Assembly: GCF_900104745.1 (NCBI RefSeq)
Contig: NZ_LT629732.1
Span: 4,141,981-4,205,980, forward strand
DNA length: 64,000 nt
Direction of reading: 5' to 3'
DNA from: Actinopolymorpha singaporensis
Lineage (GTDB): Bacteria; Actinomycetota; Actinomycetes; Propionibacteriales; Actinopolymorphaceae
Shown here one piece after another: positions 34,819 to 42,754 of this stretch; the first letter of the stretch is position 1; each line of letters begins with the position of its first letter. The position numbers and the translations under genes were made by a program. The notes under the pieces are model-generated. The model made no database searches. It saw nothing but the letters and a program-made list of their open reading frames with translations, and was not told the origin of the DNA.

Positions 34819-35670
34819 TCAACAGCGCCGTACGGAGTAGAGCGTCCGGCGGCGGGGCGCCTGCTGGTTCCGCCACGCCTCCACTGAGGGCGGGATGCGC
34901 AGCGTTGCCGGGCCGAGCCACAGCTCCCCGCGCAACTCCCGGCTACGCAGAACCACCCCGCCCACCTCGTACGCCCGAATCAGCGGCTCGTAGGGGTCGG
35001 GCAGGTCGGTGGGTATCTCGCCGGAGGCATCCAGGATCAGCCAGACCAGCCAGTACGCCAGGTCTACGCGGGCCGGGGCGTCCGATGGCAGGGCGGCATA
35101 CCACGACTCGGCAGACAGTCGGGCGAGGGCAGCCCGGGCGAGAGACGGGTCGTCGCGAACCAGCACCGGCGGTTGGAGGTCCGGCCACAGATCGGGCCGG
35201 TCCGCCGCCCGCACCCAGGCCGCCACCGCGTCCAGGTGTTCGCACACCGGCTCCAGTTGGGCGTCCGTGGTGGCCGGCGTCCAGTCGACCGTCCGCAACC
35301 GCTCGATCGCAGCCTCCACCGCCGCCTCCGCATCGGCCGGCACCTGGAACGCGGGCTCCCCGCTCAGCACCCGGGTCACCGCGCAGATCCAGCCGGGCCG
35401 GAGCTCTCCGGCCACCCTCATGCCGGGGCCGGCGAGTTCCTCCGCGAGCGTCGAATCCATCGCGCCTGCCCGGAGCAGCACCTCGGGTGTCAGCTCGACC
35501 ACCGCCGAACCGTGGGGCCCGGCCTCCACCACGGCGGCGTACCCGCAGGCGGGGCAGGACCAGCGCAGCAACAACCGGTCCGGTCCTGGTGGCCGGAACG
35601 TGGGAACCAGGTTCGGCGGCGTCGGCGGCACGGCCCGGTGCCCGCAGCGAGGACAGGACAAGTCGATCAC
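34819..35670 (-). CDS. Zinc-ribbon partner of the large effector
   Basis: This 283-residue protein begins with a zinc ribbon of two CxxC pairs (CPRCGH and CPACGY, separated by about 28 residues). An acidic, helix-rich body follows, and the C-terminus is basic. The GTG start has GAGGAG close upstream and lies 15 bp after the stop of the 1661-residue effector gene, so it is its co-transcribed partner. Order and size fit an immunity protein, adaptor or chaperone. The zinc ribbon is unusual for an immunity protein and leaves a nucleic-acid-binding role open. No family was recognised. Confidence 0.7.
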   Translation of the reverse strand: MIDLSCPRCGHRAVPPTPPNLVPTFRPPGPDRLLLRWSCPACGYAAVVEAGPHGSAVVELTPEVLLRAGAMDSTLAEELAGPGMRVAGELRPGWICAVTRVLSGEPAFQVPADAEAAVEAAIERLRTVDWTPATTDAQLEPVCEHLDAVAAWVRAADRPDLWPDLQPPVLVRDDPSLARAALARLSAESWYAALPSDAPARVDLAYWLVWLILDASGEIPTDLPDPYEPLIRAYEVGGVVLRSRELRGELWLGPATLRIPPSVEAWRNQQAPRRRTLYSVRRC

Positions 35671-35685
35671 AGGTCTCCTCGTGGG

Positions 35686-38600
35686 CTAGGGAATCGTGTA
35701 CACGTTGGACAGGACCGCCGTGGTGCGCGTACCGGTGATGAACCGTACGCCGGCCCACAGTTGGCGGGCATCGCCCATCCTCGCGTAGTTGCGCAGCACA
35801 CGGGACAGGTCGGCCAGCCCCTCCGGGATCGTCTGGCCGGTCTGTCGGATGTCCACGACCAGATAGGACGGGGTGCCCTGGGGAAGATGCATGATCCGCC
35901 CCGCGTGCTGGTCGATGATCCACTGCTCGGTCTGCGGATTCCGGAAGTAGGAGAACACGGTTTCCCCGAGCCGGGGTGTCTTCAGCTCCATCGCCGCCCG
36001 CTGCCCGATGGCCACGTCGGTGCCGTAGACGTCAGGGAAGGTGGCACCGCGGCGGGCTCCGGGGGCGAGATCGAGCCGACCCAGGTCGAGTGGAGTTCCG
36101 CCGCGGAATCCGGGCTCGGAGAGCGGACCCGGTGTGGGATTCTGTGCGGTCGGGGGTGGGGTGTAACGCTGGAACCCGGACCCGGGACGATCGAGAACGT
36201 TCTCAAGTTGGCGCTGGGAGTGGCTTTCCGCCCAGTAGTTGGTCGGCAGTGGCCGCTGCGCGGCGGCCAACGCGTCGCGCCCCATCTCACCGAGCAGGTC
36301 TCTGTTGGGTGTTCCCGCCGGCTGGCCGACCATGGCTTCCACCCACGGCCGGCCCATACGTTGCAGCAATGCGTCCAACGACCGGCCGCCGAGCATGTCG
36401 CCCGGCATGGTGCACAGCGCCAGCGCCTCGGGTAGCAGCGCGGCGTCGAGGCCCAGCACCCTGCCCAGGCCCGGCGCGTCCAGTGGAATCAGCTGGCGGA
36501 GTTGGTCGGCAGTCAGGGCCGCGACCGGCGAGGCGCCGGTCGGCGTCTGGCGGGCCGCGTCCAGCAGCGCGACCAGATCCTGCGCCTCCTGGGCGGTCAG
36601 CCCGCGTCCGATCAGCTGGGTGCGCAGGCTGTTCCAGGCCGGGTCGGCGCCACTTGTCGGGGTGATGCCGCGGCGGGTGGCGAGGGTGCCCAGCTCGGCC
36701 GGGTCCCGGGCCTCGATCCGGTAGCCGTACTGGGCGGTGGGATCGGCGACCACACGGTACGGCCCGCCGGTACGTCCCGCGAGAGACTCGAACGCTCCCC
36801 GCAACGCGGCGTCGTAGTCCCAGACCTCACCGGTCTGCGGTACCGGCTGGCCCGCGGGATCCAGACCGAGTTGTTGGCGAAAGGCGTAAGGGTCGGCCCG
36901 GTGCTCGCTCGGCGCCACGTCGTGCGCACCGAAGTGCTCCCGGCCCGGCTGGGTGACGTCGCCGCGCCAGCCGCCCGGGTGCGCCGACCGGTACGGCATC
37001 CCCGCCAGCATGAGTCCCTGTTCGACGTACTCGTGCGCCATCAGCCGGCGGAACTCCGCCACCTCTGTGTCGGTCAGCACGCCCTCGTATGCGCGCAACC
37101 ACAGTCGGGCCAGGCTGTACATCGGGTCGAAGCGCTGCACGTTCGCCCGCCCCGGTGCGACCGCGATGGTGTGGAGCCGGAAGAAGAGGTGCTGTCGAAC
37201 GGCCTCGATCACATGCGCCGGTACGCCGGTGTTCTGCGCTATCTGCAGTACGTCGTCAGTGAGGGTGCGGATCGTGTCGTACGCCTCGGTGGCGCGCCGC
37301 TCCACCTCGTTCGGTCCGCGAGAGATCGTCAGGTCGGCCTCGGGCGGCATTCGCAGCGGGTCGGCCCCGGTCGCGCCCGCGTGCATTCGAATGAACGCGA
37401 TCTCCTGCCCGGACGGGTCATGCAGCCGCAGGAGGCCGCTGGCCGGATCCGCCGAGACGACAGTGAAGCCACGCTGCAGGAAGTGCGACCGAACCATCTC
37501 GAACGTGCCCTCGTAGCCGAAGACGTTCTGGCCGCTCCCGAGTGGACGGACCCGGAAGGCGTCCAGCAGCAGGGTCGAGTCGGCCTGCCGGATCTGCGTC
37601 TGGAGCAGCGCGCTGAGTTCAGCGAACTCGGCCTGGGTGAGCTGGCTCGGGTCCCGGGCGGCGATTTCGCGCAGGAGACCGATCCGTTCCTGCAGCATTG
37701 CTCGCGAACGGCGGACCAGCGACCGGGTCCGCGCGGGGTCGGGCTCGCCCTGGAAGTTGGCCTGGAGCTCGGCTCCGATCCGCTCTGCGCGCACGTTGTG
37801 TGCGGAGATCCGGGCCCGCAGCAGCGGCTCGGTGATCCTCAGCGTGAGCGGCCGCATAGCGGCCAGGCCGACGTGTACCGCGCCCATCATCAGCAGCGTC
37901 TCGCCGGCACTCGTCCAGAACCGGGCGGTGCCGAGCCCCGGGATCGGCTCGCCGCGGGCCAGCGGCTCGATGATGTTGCCGTACGCCAGCAGCGTGGCGT
38001 AGCTGGCCGCGAACCGGCCGGCGGACAGGCCCGTGCTCGGCGGGCGCGCACCGGCCAGCGCCTCGAACAGCCCACCCACAGCCCGTAGCGCCCCGACCGC
38101 ACCGATGGACAGCAGCAGGTCCCGTCGCCAGGTGGTCGGGAACACCGGGCCCTGTCCACCGTGCACCGCCCAGTCCAAGCCACGTTGGGTGGTGTAGAAC
38201 GCCGAGCCCTCAGCGATCACCGAGCCCACCCAGATCAGGCTGCGCCCGCCGATCAGCTCGCCGACCCCGAGCATCTCCAGCCCACCGGCGGCAGCCTCGC
38301 CGGCCAGCCCGCCGGTCCACGCGGAGACGATGAGGATCGCCACCGCCAGCTGGATCTCGGCCGTGACGAGGTCGGCCTGGTAGCGGGCCGCCTGGGAGGT
38401 CATCCAGATCTGCATCCGCCGGCCGGTCTGCTGTGCCGACTCCGCGCCGGCCGCTTCCAGCTGCTCGACCACCTCCGGGTTGGACTCGTACCGTTCGGCC
38501 AGCAAGGTGAAGTTGTCGCGGTGCGTGCGCAGGTCGGCGACGATGGCGTCCTTGTCCCGCTGGTCCATCAGACCCTGACCGACGCCTTGCATGGGGTCGA

Positions 38601-40671
38601 CGAACTGGCCCTCGCCGCCGCTCATCGAGGGCGTCGGCGGCGGCGGTGTGTAGACCAGCTGGGACTCCAGCTCCCGGGCGGCGCGTTCACTGGCCACAGC
38701 GCTGCGGGCCAGCCGGACGCGGGCCAGGAGCGACCGCAGGGTCGGCTGGATCCGAGCCAGGTCCTCCAGCACCGCGATGGGGTGCTGGTCCACCGCCGGC
38801 TGCCAGGCGGCGATCCGTGCGGTCATCCGGTCCAGCTCGGCGATCAGCGGTGGGACGAGCGCGGTGAGGCGTGGCACCGGCGCGAAGCCGACCGCGGGTT
38901 GGAGGATGGTGCGCAGGTCGTTACGCGCCTCGTCCACGTGCGTGCCCAGCTCGGTGACGGTCTGGCGGGTGGTGTCGACGGTGAACCGCCGCATGCCGGC
39001 CAGCGCGGACTCGAACGCCGTGTCGCGTTCGTCCGAGCCGATCGTGACCGCCGCGTCGAGCATCGCCTGGCGGTGCGCCCGGACAAGGCCGCCCATCGGG
39101 CCGGAGAGGCCGTCGGTGGCGGCGAGTGAGTCGGCCCGAGCCACTTCGGCCCGGATCAAGGTGAAGCGGTCCAGTAGCCGGGAGATTCGACGCCCCACCT
39201 GGGCCAGCTGGATCGCATCCGTCGTCGCGAGGCCGGCCTCCAGGTCACCGAACGAGGTGTCCGGGCCGGTGCTGGCGGAGGTTCGGGCGGTTGCGAGCTC
39301 ACCCCGGTAGGCGCGCAGCAGTTGCAACTGCTGACGGAGTAGTCCCCGATATCCGTCGAGGTCCACCTGCCCGCCCCTGCCGGCCCGAGCGAGCAGGCCG
39401 ACCGCGAGGTCGCCGAGCTGACCACTACCCTGGGCCGGCAACGCGGCCAGCCAGGCCAGGAAGTCCGGCCGCGCCAACCAGCGGACCACGAGTTGCTCGG
39501 CCGCGGTCGCGACCTCCGGCAGCGGGCTCGCGGATGCCAGCACCGCGGCCCGCCAACCGTCCGGTCCGCTTGCTCTGGACAACTCCTCGAGTGCCGCTGC
39601 ACGGACCGCCGGGTCGGTCGACTCCAGCCGTTCGCCGAGCCCGGGCGCGGGCCGCGCCGGAGCCGTGAATGCCGGGAGCGCACCGATCGCCGGCGCCGCC
39701 TGGCGGCCCGGCACCGCGGGGATCTGCTCGCCGGTGAGCCGCTCCACGTCTCGGCTGCCGCCCAGGATGCCGCCGCTACTGCCTCCGCAGGACGCAAGCC
39801 GCAAGCCCGTACCGGCAAGTCGCGGTGCCCGGCCGCCGGCGATGGCAGAGGCGGCGGCGTCGTCGGCGTCTCGTTCCGCGCCGGCAGCGTCGGTTGCCGG
39901 CGCTGAGCGTTGCTGGACCGTGTGCGCGACCTCGTGGGCGAGCAGGGCTTCGGCGGCAAGGGTGCCGGTGGCGGGCGCGTGTGCGCCGAGGACGACGTGC
40001 TCGCCGGCGGTGACCGCGAGGCCGGGCAGCGTATCCGACCGGTGCACCTGCACGGTCGAGAGGTTCGCGTCGAGAGCTGTGCCAAGCCGTTGCCGCTGAC
40101 TGGCCGTCAGCGGCTCGCCCGGGCCGAGTCGCAGCAGCGCCTCCAACAGGTTGATGACCGGGTCGGCAGGAACCGGGTTGGGCAGCCCAACTGCGCGGGC
40201 GGCACTGCCGAGCAGGCCGGCGGGATCGGCCGGCAACATGACCGAGCCGTCACCGGAGGACCGCCAGGTTCGAATGCCGGTGCGGGCCCGGGCGACCACC
40301 GCGGCTCGCAGGTCGTCCGCGGTACGCCCGGTCACCGGTGGGACCCAATGGACGAGGAAGGCCTGCCACCGGTCCAGTGGCGCGGCCCGGTAGCGCTCCA
40401 GCATCCCTTCGATGATCGGGCAACCCGCGCCGGTCATCCCTGTGCCCGCCAGCTCCTCGTCGACCATGGTTTCCAGGTCGCGGCCGAGCATGGCGAGGAA
40501 CGCGCCACGAGTCGTACCGCCCGGCGGCGGGGCCGTGCCATCCTCCGCGATGACATCGGTGACAGCCCACCGGCCGGTGTTGGTCCGCTGTCCCGCGACC
40601 GGGTCGGCCCGGGCAACGGCCGGGGTGGCCTGAGTGTCCCGTTCGCTCCGAGCGAGTGCCGGTTCGCTCAT
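35686..40671 (-). CDS. Giant DUF4157 putative eCIS effector with nuclease-like C-terminus
   Basis: This is a 1661-residue multidomain protein. A DUF4157 module includes VQVHRSD, HVVLGAHAP and the metalloprotease-like HEVAHTVQQ (His246-Glu247-His250). A long helical region follows (about 340-760). Hydrophobic stretches lie around 773-820 and 850-935. A second His/Glu cluster (AHEYVEQGLMLAG, HFGAHDVAP) comes before a C-terminal domain of about 120 residues. That domain shows PD at 1546-1547 and ELK at 1562-1564, a PD-(D/E)XK nuclease-like arrangement. DUF4157 proteins are known eCIS-associated toxins. The gene lies inverted within the structural locus and is followed by a zinc-ribbon partner. 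Its ATG has a weak ribosome binding site. Confidence 0.85.
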   Translation of the reverse strand: MSEPALARSERDTQATPAVARADPVAGQRTNTGRWAVTDVIAEDGTAPPPGGTTRGAFLAMLGRDLETMVDEELAGTGMTGAGCPIIEGMLERYRAAPLDRWQAFLVHWVPPVTGRTADDLRAAVVARARTGIRTWRSSGDGSVMLPADPAGLLGSAARAVGLPNPVPADPVINLLEALLRLGPGEPLTASQRQRLGTALDANLSTVQVHRSDTLPGLAVTAGEHVVLGAHAPATGTLAAEALLAHEVAHTVQQRSAPATDAAGAERDADDAAASAIAGGRAPRLAGTGLRLASCGGSSGGILGGSRDVERLTGEQIPAVPGRQAAPAIGALPAFTAPARPAPGLGERLESTDPAVRAAALEELSRASGPDGWRAAVLASASPLPEVATAAEQLVVRWLARPDFLAWLAALPAQGSGQLGDLAVGLLARAGRGGQVDLDGYRGLLRQQLQLLRAYRGELATARTSASTGPDTSFGDLEAGLATTDAIQLAQVGRRISRLLDRFTLIRAEVARADSLAATDGLSGPMGGLVRAHRQAMLDAAVTIGSDERDTAFESALAGMRRFTVDTTRQTVTELGTHVDEARNDLRTILQPAVGFAPVPRLTALVPPLIAELDRMTARIAAWQPAVDQHPIAVLEDLARIQPTLRSLLARVRLARSAVASERAARELESQLVYTPPPPTPSMSGGEGQFVDPMQGVGQGLMDQRDKDAIVADLRTHRDNFTLLAERYESNPEVVEQLEAAGAESAQQTGRRMQIWMTSQAARYQADLVTAEIQLAVAILIVSAWTGGLAGEAAAGGLEMLGVGELIGGRSLIWVGSVIAEGSAFYTTQRGLDWAVHGGQGPVFPTTWRRDLLLSIGAVGALRAVGGLFEALAGARPPSTGLSAGRFAASYATLLAYGNIIEPLARGEPIPGLGTARFWTSAGETLLMMGAVHVGLAAMRPLTLRITEPLLRARISAHNVRAERIGAELQANFQGEPDPARTRSLVRRSRAMLQERIGLLREIAARDPSQLTQAEFAELSALLQTQIRQADSTLLLDAFRVRPLGSGQNVFGYEGTFEMVRSHFLQRGFTVVSADPASGLLRLHDPSGQEIAFIRMHAGATGADPLRMPPEADLTISRGPNEVERRATEAYDTIRTLTDDVLQIAQNTGVPAHVIEAVRQHLFFRLHTIAVAPGRANVQRFDPMYSLARLWLRAYEGVLTDTEVAEFRRLMAHEYVEQGLMLAGMPYRSAHPGGWRGDVTQPGREHFGAHDVAPSEHRADPYAFRQQLGLDPAGQPVPQTGEVWDYDAALRGAFESLAGRTGGPYRVVADPTAQYGYRIEARDPAELGTLATRRGITPTSGADPAWNSLRTQLIGRGLTAQEAQDLVALLDAARQTPTGASPVAALTADQLRQLIPLDAPGLGRVLGLDAALLPEALALCTMPGDMLGGRSLDALLQRMGRPWVEAMVGQPAGTPNRDLLGEMGRDALAAAQRPLPTNYWAESHSQRQLENVLDRPGSGFQRYTPPPTAQNPTPGPLSEPGFRGGTPLDLGRLDLAPGARRGATFPDVYGTDVAIGQRAAMELKTPRLGETVFSYFRNPQTEQWIIDQHAGRIMHLPQGTPSYLVVDIRQTGQTIPEGLADLSRVLRNYARMGDARQLWAGVRFITGTRTTAVLSNVYTIP

Positions 40672-40707
40672 CGGCGGACCGTCCCGACCGCACGTCGGTG
40701 GGACGAC

Positions 40708-40723
40708 TCCCGGGATCCCGGGA
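40708..40723. promoter_or_regulatory. 16-bp perfect palindrome in the effector leader
   Basis: TCCCGGGATCCCGGGA is both a perfect palindrome and a tandem repeat of TCCCGGGA. It lies 37 bp before the effector ATG, inside its presumed 5' leader. It could be an operator or form an RNA hairpin that limits effector translation. Function is not shown. Confidence 0.4.
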
Positions 40724-40751
40724 ACCTGCAGGGCCGGGTACGCACCTGCTC

Positions 40752-40785
40752 ACTGTGGTCCGCCCGGCATCACCGGGCCGTCACC
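40752..40785 (-). promoter_or_regulatory. Direct-repeat activator site facing the effector gene
   Basis: Read on the minus strand, GGTGACGG (40785-40778) and the partial copy GGTGATGC (40774-40767) are 11 bp apart. They are followed after 9 nt by CACAGT (40757-40752), the same hexamer seen at the first eCIS promoter. Transcription would start about 75 nt before the effector ATG. It is weaker than the two plus-strand sites but has the same design. Confidence 0.4.
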
Positions 40786-40818
40786 GGAGCGACGAGAGCG
40801 ACGGGCCACGGCGGTGAG

Positions 40819-40851
40819 GGTGACGGTGACGTGACGGGCCGGCCGGACGCT
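40819..40851 (+). promoter_or_regulatory. Direct-repeat activator site and promoter of the second eCIS operon
   Basis: GGTGACGG (40819-40826) and CGTGACGG (40830-40837) have an 11-bp period. They are followed by 8 nt, GACGCT (40846-40851), 6 nt and GTG 40858. Spacing is identical at every step to the element at 28835, and most bases match. If transcription starts at 40858 the tube mRNA is leaderless. It overlaps an alternative upstream GTG (40831), so part could be coding. Confidence 0.5.
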
Positions 40852-40857
40852 TTCGCC

Positions 40858-41337
40858 GTGGCTGACGTGCTGCTGACCGCATTCCGCTTCGAGGTGAGCT
40901 TCACCCGGGTCGCCGGGGCGGGGCCACAGGGCCTGGGCAACGGCGGTTTCCAGGAGGTCTCCGGCCTGGACGTCGAAATGGACGTCAAGGACTATGAGGA
41001 GGGCGGCCGCAACGACGGGATCATCCGTCGGGTCGGCCGAGCCAAGTACTCACCGCTGGTCTGCAAGCGAGGCATGTTCGGCCCGGTCGGCGGCAACGCC
41101 GTTCCCGAACTCTGGCAGTGGTTCCAGGACGTCGTCGGCGGCGTTCGGCCCGTCCGCCGGTACGACGGCACGGTAGTCGTCCAGGACCAGCAGGGCCACC
41201 AGAGAGCCGCCTGGCTGTTCTCGGCCGCAGTGCCGGCGAAGCTGGTCGGCCCCCAGCTGAACGCCCGTACCGGCGAGATCGCTGTGGAGGAGCTGCATCT
41301 GGCACACCAGGGCTTGCGGTTGGAGGGCACGGCATGA
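40858..41337 (+). CDS. Inner tail tube protein 2 (Afp5-like)
   Basis: This protein of about 159 residues is a second gp19-type tube protein: LLTAFRFEVSFTRV, GGFQEVSGLDVEMDVKDYEEGGRND, RAKYSPLVCKRGMF and a final GEIAVEELHLAHQGL. In Afp-type particles such a variant forms the first ring or the tube-baseplate adaptor. GTG 40858 is preferred because the upstream repeat element would otherwise lie in the gene and because family members start just before the FRF strand. GTG 40831, with an AGGGTGA ribosome binding site, is the alternative. The stop overlaps the next start (ATGA). Confidence 0.9.
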   Translation: MADVLLTAFRFEVSFTRVAGAGPQGLGNGGFQEVSGLDVEMDVKDYEEGGRNDGIIRRVGRAKYSPLVCKRGMFGPVGGNAVPELWQWFQDVVGGVRPVRRYDGTVVVQDQQGHQRAAWLFSAAVPAKLVGPQLNARTGEIAVEELHLAHQGLRLEGTA

Positions 41338-42587
41338 CCACGCTGGAGAAGGCCGTCCTCGAGGAGCTGGACAAGGCAGGCAAGGCGAAGCCGAAGAGCG
41401 CGGTACCGGTCCAGTTCAACCCGACCTCGCTCAAGCTGCAGATGTCCAACAGCACCGACGGCGCAACCTCCCGGGGCCGCCAGGTGCAGCAGTACAACGG
41501 GTCGGCCAGCACCAGCCTCTCGGTGCAGCTGGAGTTCGACACCGCCGACGAGGGCACCACCGCCGCGCCGGTCGACGTGCGTACCAAGACCGCACAGGTG
41601 GCGCGGTTCGTCCTGCCCGGTGGCACCGGCTCCAAGCAGGCACCGCCGCGGGTCCAGTTCCGGTGGGGCACGGTGATCGTCGGCGGCGTCATGACGTCGA
41701 TGTCGGAGGAGCTGAGCCTCTTCTCCACGCAGGGCGTCCCGCTGCGCGCGTCGGTCACCGTGGACATCAAGCAACAGGACCCGAAGTTCGAAGCGCTCGA
41801 GCGCGGCCCGGGAGCCAACCCGGACACCGCGGCGCCGCCGGCCGGCAAGCCCACGAAGAACGCCGGTCCGGGCACCGTCGGCAGCGGGGGCGGCGCCGGG
41901 GGGCGTACGGCCGAGGCACTTGACGGCGAGTCGGCGGCGGACTTCCTGGCCCGCAACGGCCTGGACCCCTCGGCCTGGCGGTCCATTGCCGGGCCGCTGG
42001 ACGACCCACTGTCGCTGCCGGCCGGGCTTGCGGTCGACTTCTCCGCCTCGCTGTCGGTGGACCCCGGCGTGGGTGTCTCGGCCGGCTTCGCCGCCGAGCT
42101 GGACGTGTCCGCCGGCGCCTCGCTCGGGCTGGAGGCCGGCAACGGAGCCGGGGTGTCCGCGGGCCTTGCGCTCACCGGCGCCGGTGGAGTCACCGCCGCG
42201 GCCGAGACGCTCGCCGCCGGAGAGGCGGCCACCGCGGCGGATCTGGCCCGGGCCGCGTTCGCCTCGCCCGCCTCTCCGGCGGCTGCCCCGGCCACGGATT
42301 CGCGTGCTCCGCTGCGTACCGTCCCGAGCGCACGGACTCTCGGCCCGGTGCCGGCAGCGCCACGGCCGCTGCCTCCGCGTGCCGACCCGCGGGCGACGAG
42401 CTTCGGCCGGGGCGTACCGCTGCGGGACCGGGTGGTGCCGCCCGAGGTGTCCGCCGGTACCGGCGGCTGGGTCGTGGTCGGCCACCGACCGCCGGTTGCC
42501 CCGGCCACCGGCGCGGGCGGCGCCCGCCGAGCCGGAGACTGTTCGTCCAGCTGTGGCTGCGGCGGCCGCACGGGGTGTTCGCGATGA
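41334..42587 (+). CDS. CIS_tube-domain baseplate hub protein (Afp7-like)
   Basis: This 417-residue protein has the CIS_tube pattern near its N-terminus: VPVQFNPTSLKLQMSNS, LSVQLEFDTADEG and PPRVQFRWGTVIVGGVMTSMSEELSLFS. It probably links tube and spike in the baseplate. The middle is Gly/Ala-rich low complexity with repeated SAGF/SAGL-type segments. I see no LysM domain, unlike Afp7. The C-terminus is unexpectedly Cys-rich (CSSSCGCGGRTGC). Overlapping stop/start codons link it to the genes on either side. Confidence 0.88.
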   Translation: MTTLEKAVLEELDKAGKAKPKSAVPVQFNPTSLKLQMSNSTDGATSRGRQVQQYNGSASTSLSVQLEFDTADEGTTAAPVDVRTKTAQVARFVLPGGTGSKQAPPRVQFRWGTVIVGGVMTSMSEELSLFSTQGVPLRASVTVDIKQQDPKFEALERGPGANPDTAAPPAGKPTKNAGPGTVGSGGGAGGRTAEALDGESAADFLARNGLDPSAWRSIAGPLDDPLSLPAGLAVDFSASLSVDPGVGVSAGFAAELDVSAGASLGLEAGNGAGVSAGLALTGAGGVTAAAETLAAGEAATAADLARAAFASPASPAAAPATDSRAPLRTVPSARTLGPVPAAPRPLPPRADPRATSFGRGVPLRDRVVPPEVSAGTGGWVVVGHRPPVAPATGAGGARRAGDCSSSCGCGGRTGCSR

Positions 42588-42754
42588 CCGTGCACGTGGG
42601 CGAGCTGACGTCCGAGGTCGTGGCCGCCGAAGAGCCGCGCACCCCGAGCCCGGCGGAGGTGTCGGTGTGGGAGGAGCGCCTCCGCATCCAGGCCACCCTC
42701 GACCGGCTCGCGCGCGACCGGGCCCGTACGGCGACGGAGGGCTGTCATGAGTGA
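42584..42754 (+). CDS. 56-residue eCIS protein (DUF5908-like)
   Basis: A short frame starts with ATG 42584, overlapping the preceding stop (ATGA), and ends 8 bp inside the next gene. The product begins MTVHVGELTSEVVAAEE and continues with a charged helix (VSVWEERLRIQATLDRLARDR). It resembles the small DUF5908-type proteins found in contractile injection loci, which start with an M-x-(I/V)-x-(I/V)-x-EL strand. Position between CIS_tube and VgrG genes, tight coupling and coding bias support it. Afp6 is a similarly small protein in the same part of its locus. Role unknown. Confidence 0.72.
   Translation: MTVHVGELTSEVVAAEEPRTPSPAEVSVWEERLRIQATLDRLARDRARTATEGCHE

Noticed and set aside
36502-39129. 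Long plus-strand frames inside the effector gene
   Set aside because: They oppose the 1661-residue DUF4157 protein, whose motifs are clear on the minus strand.
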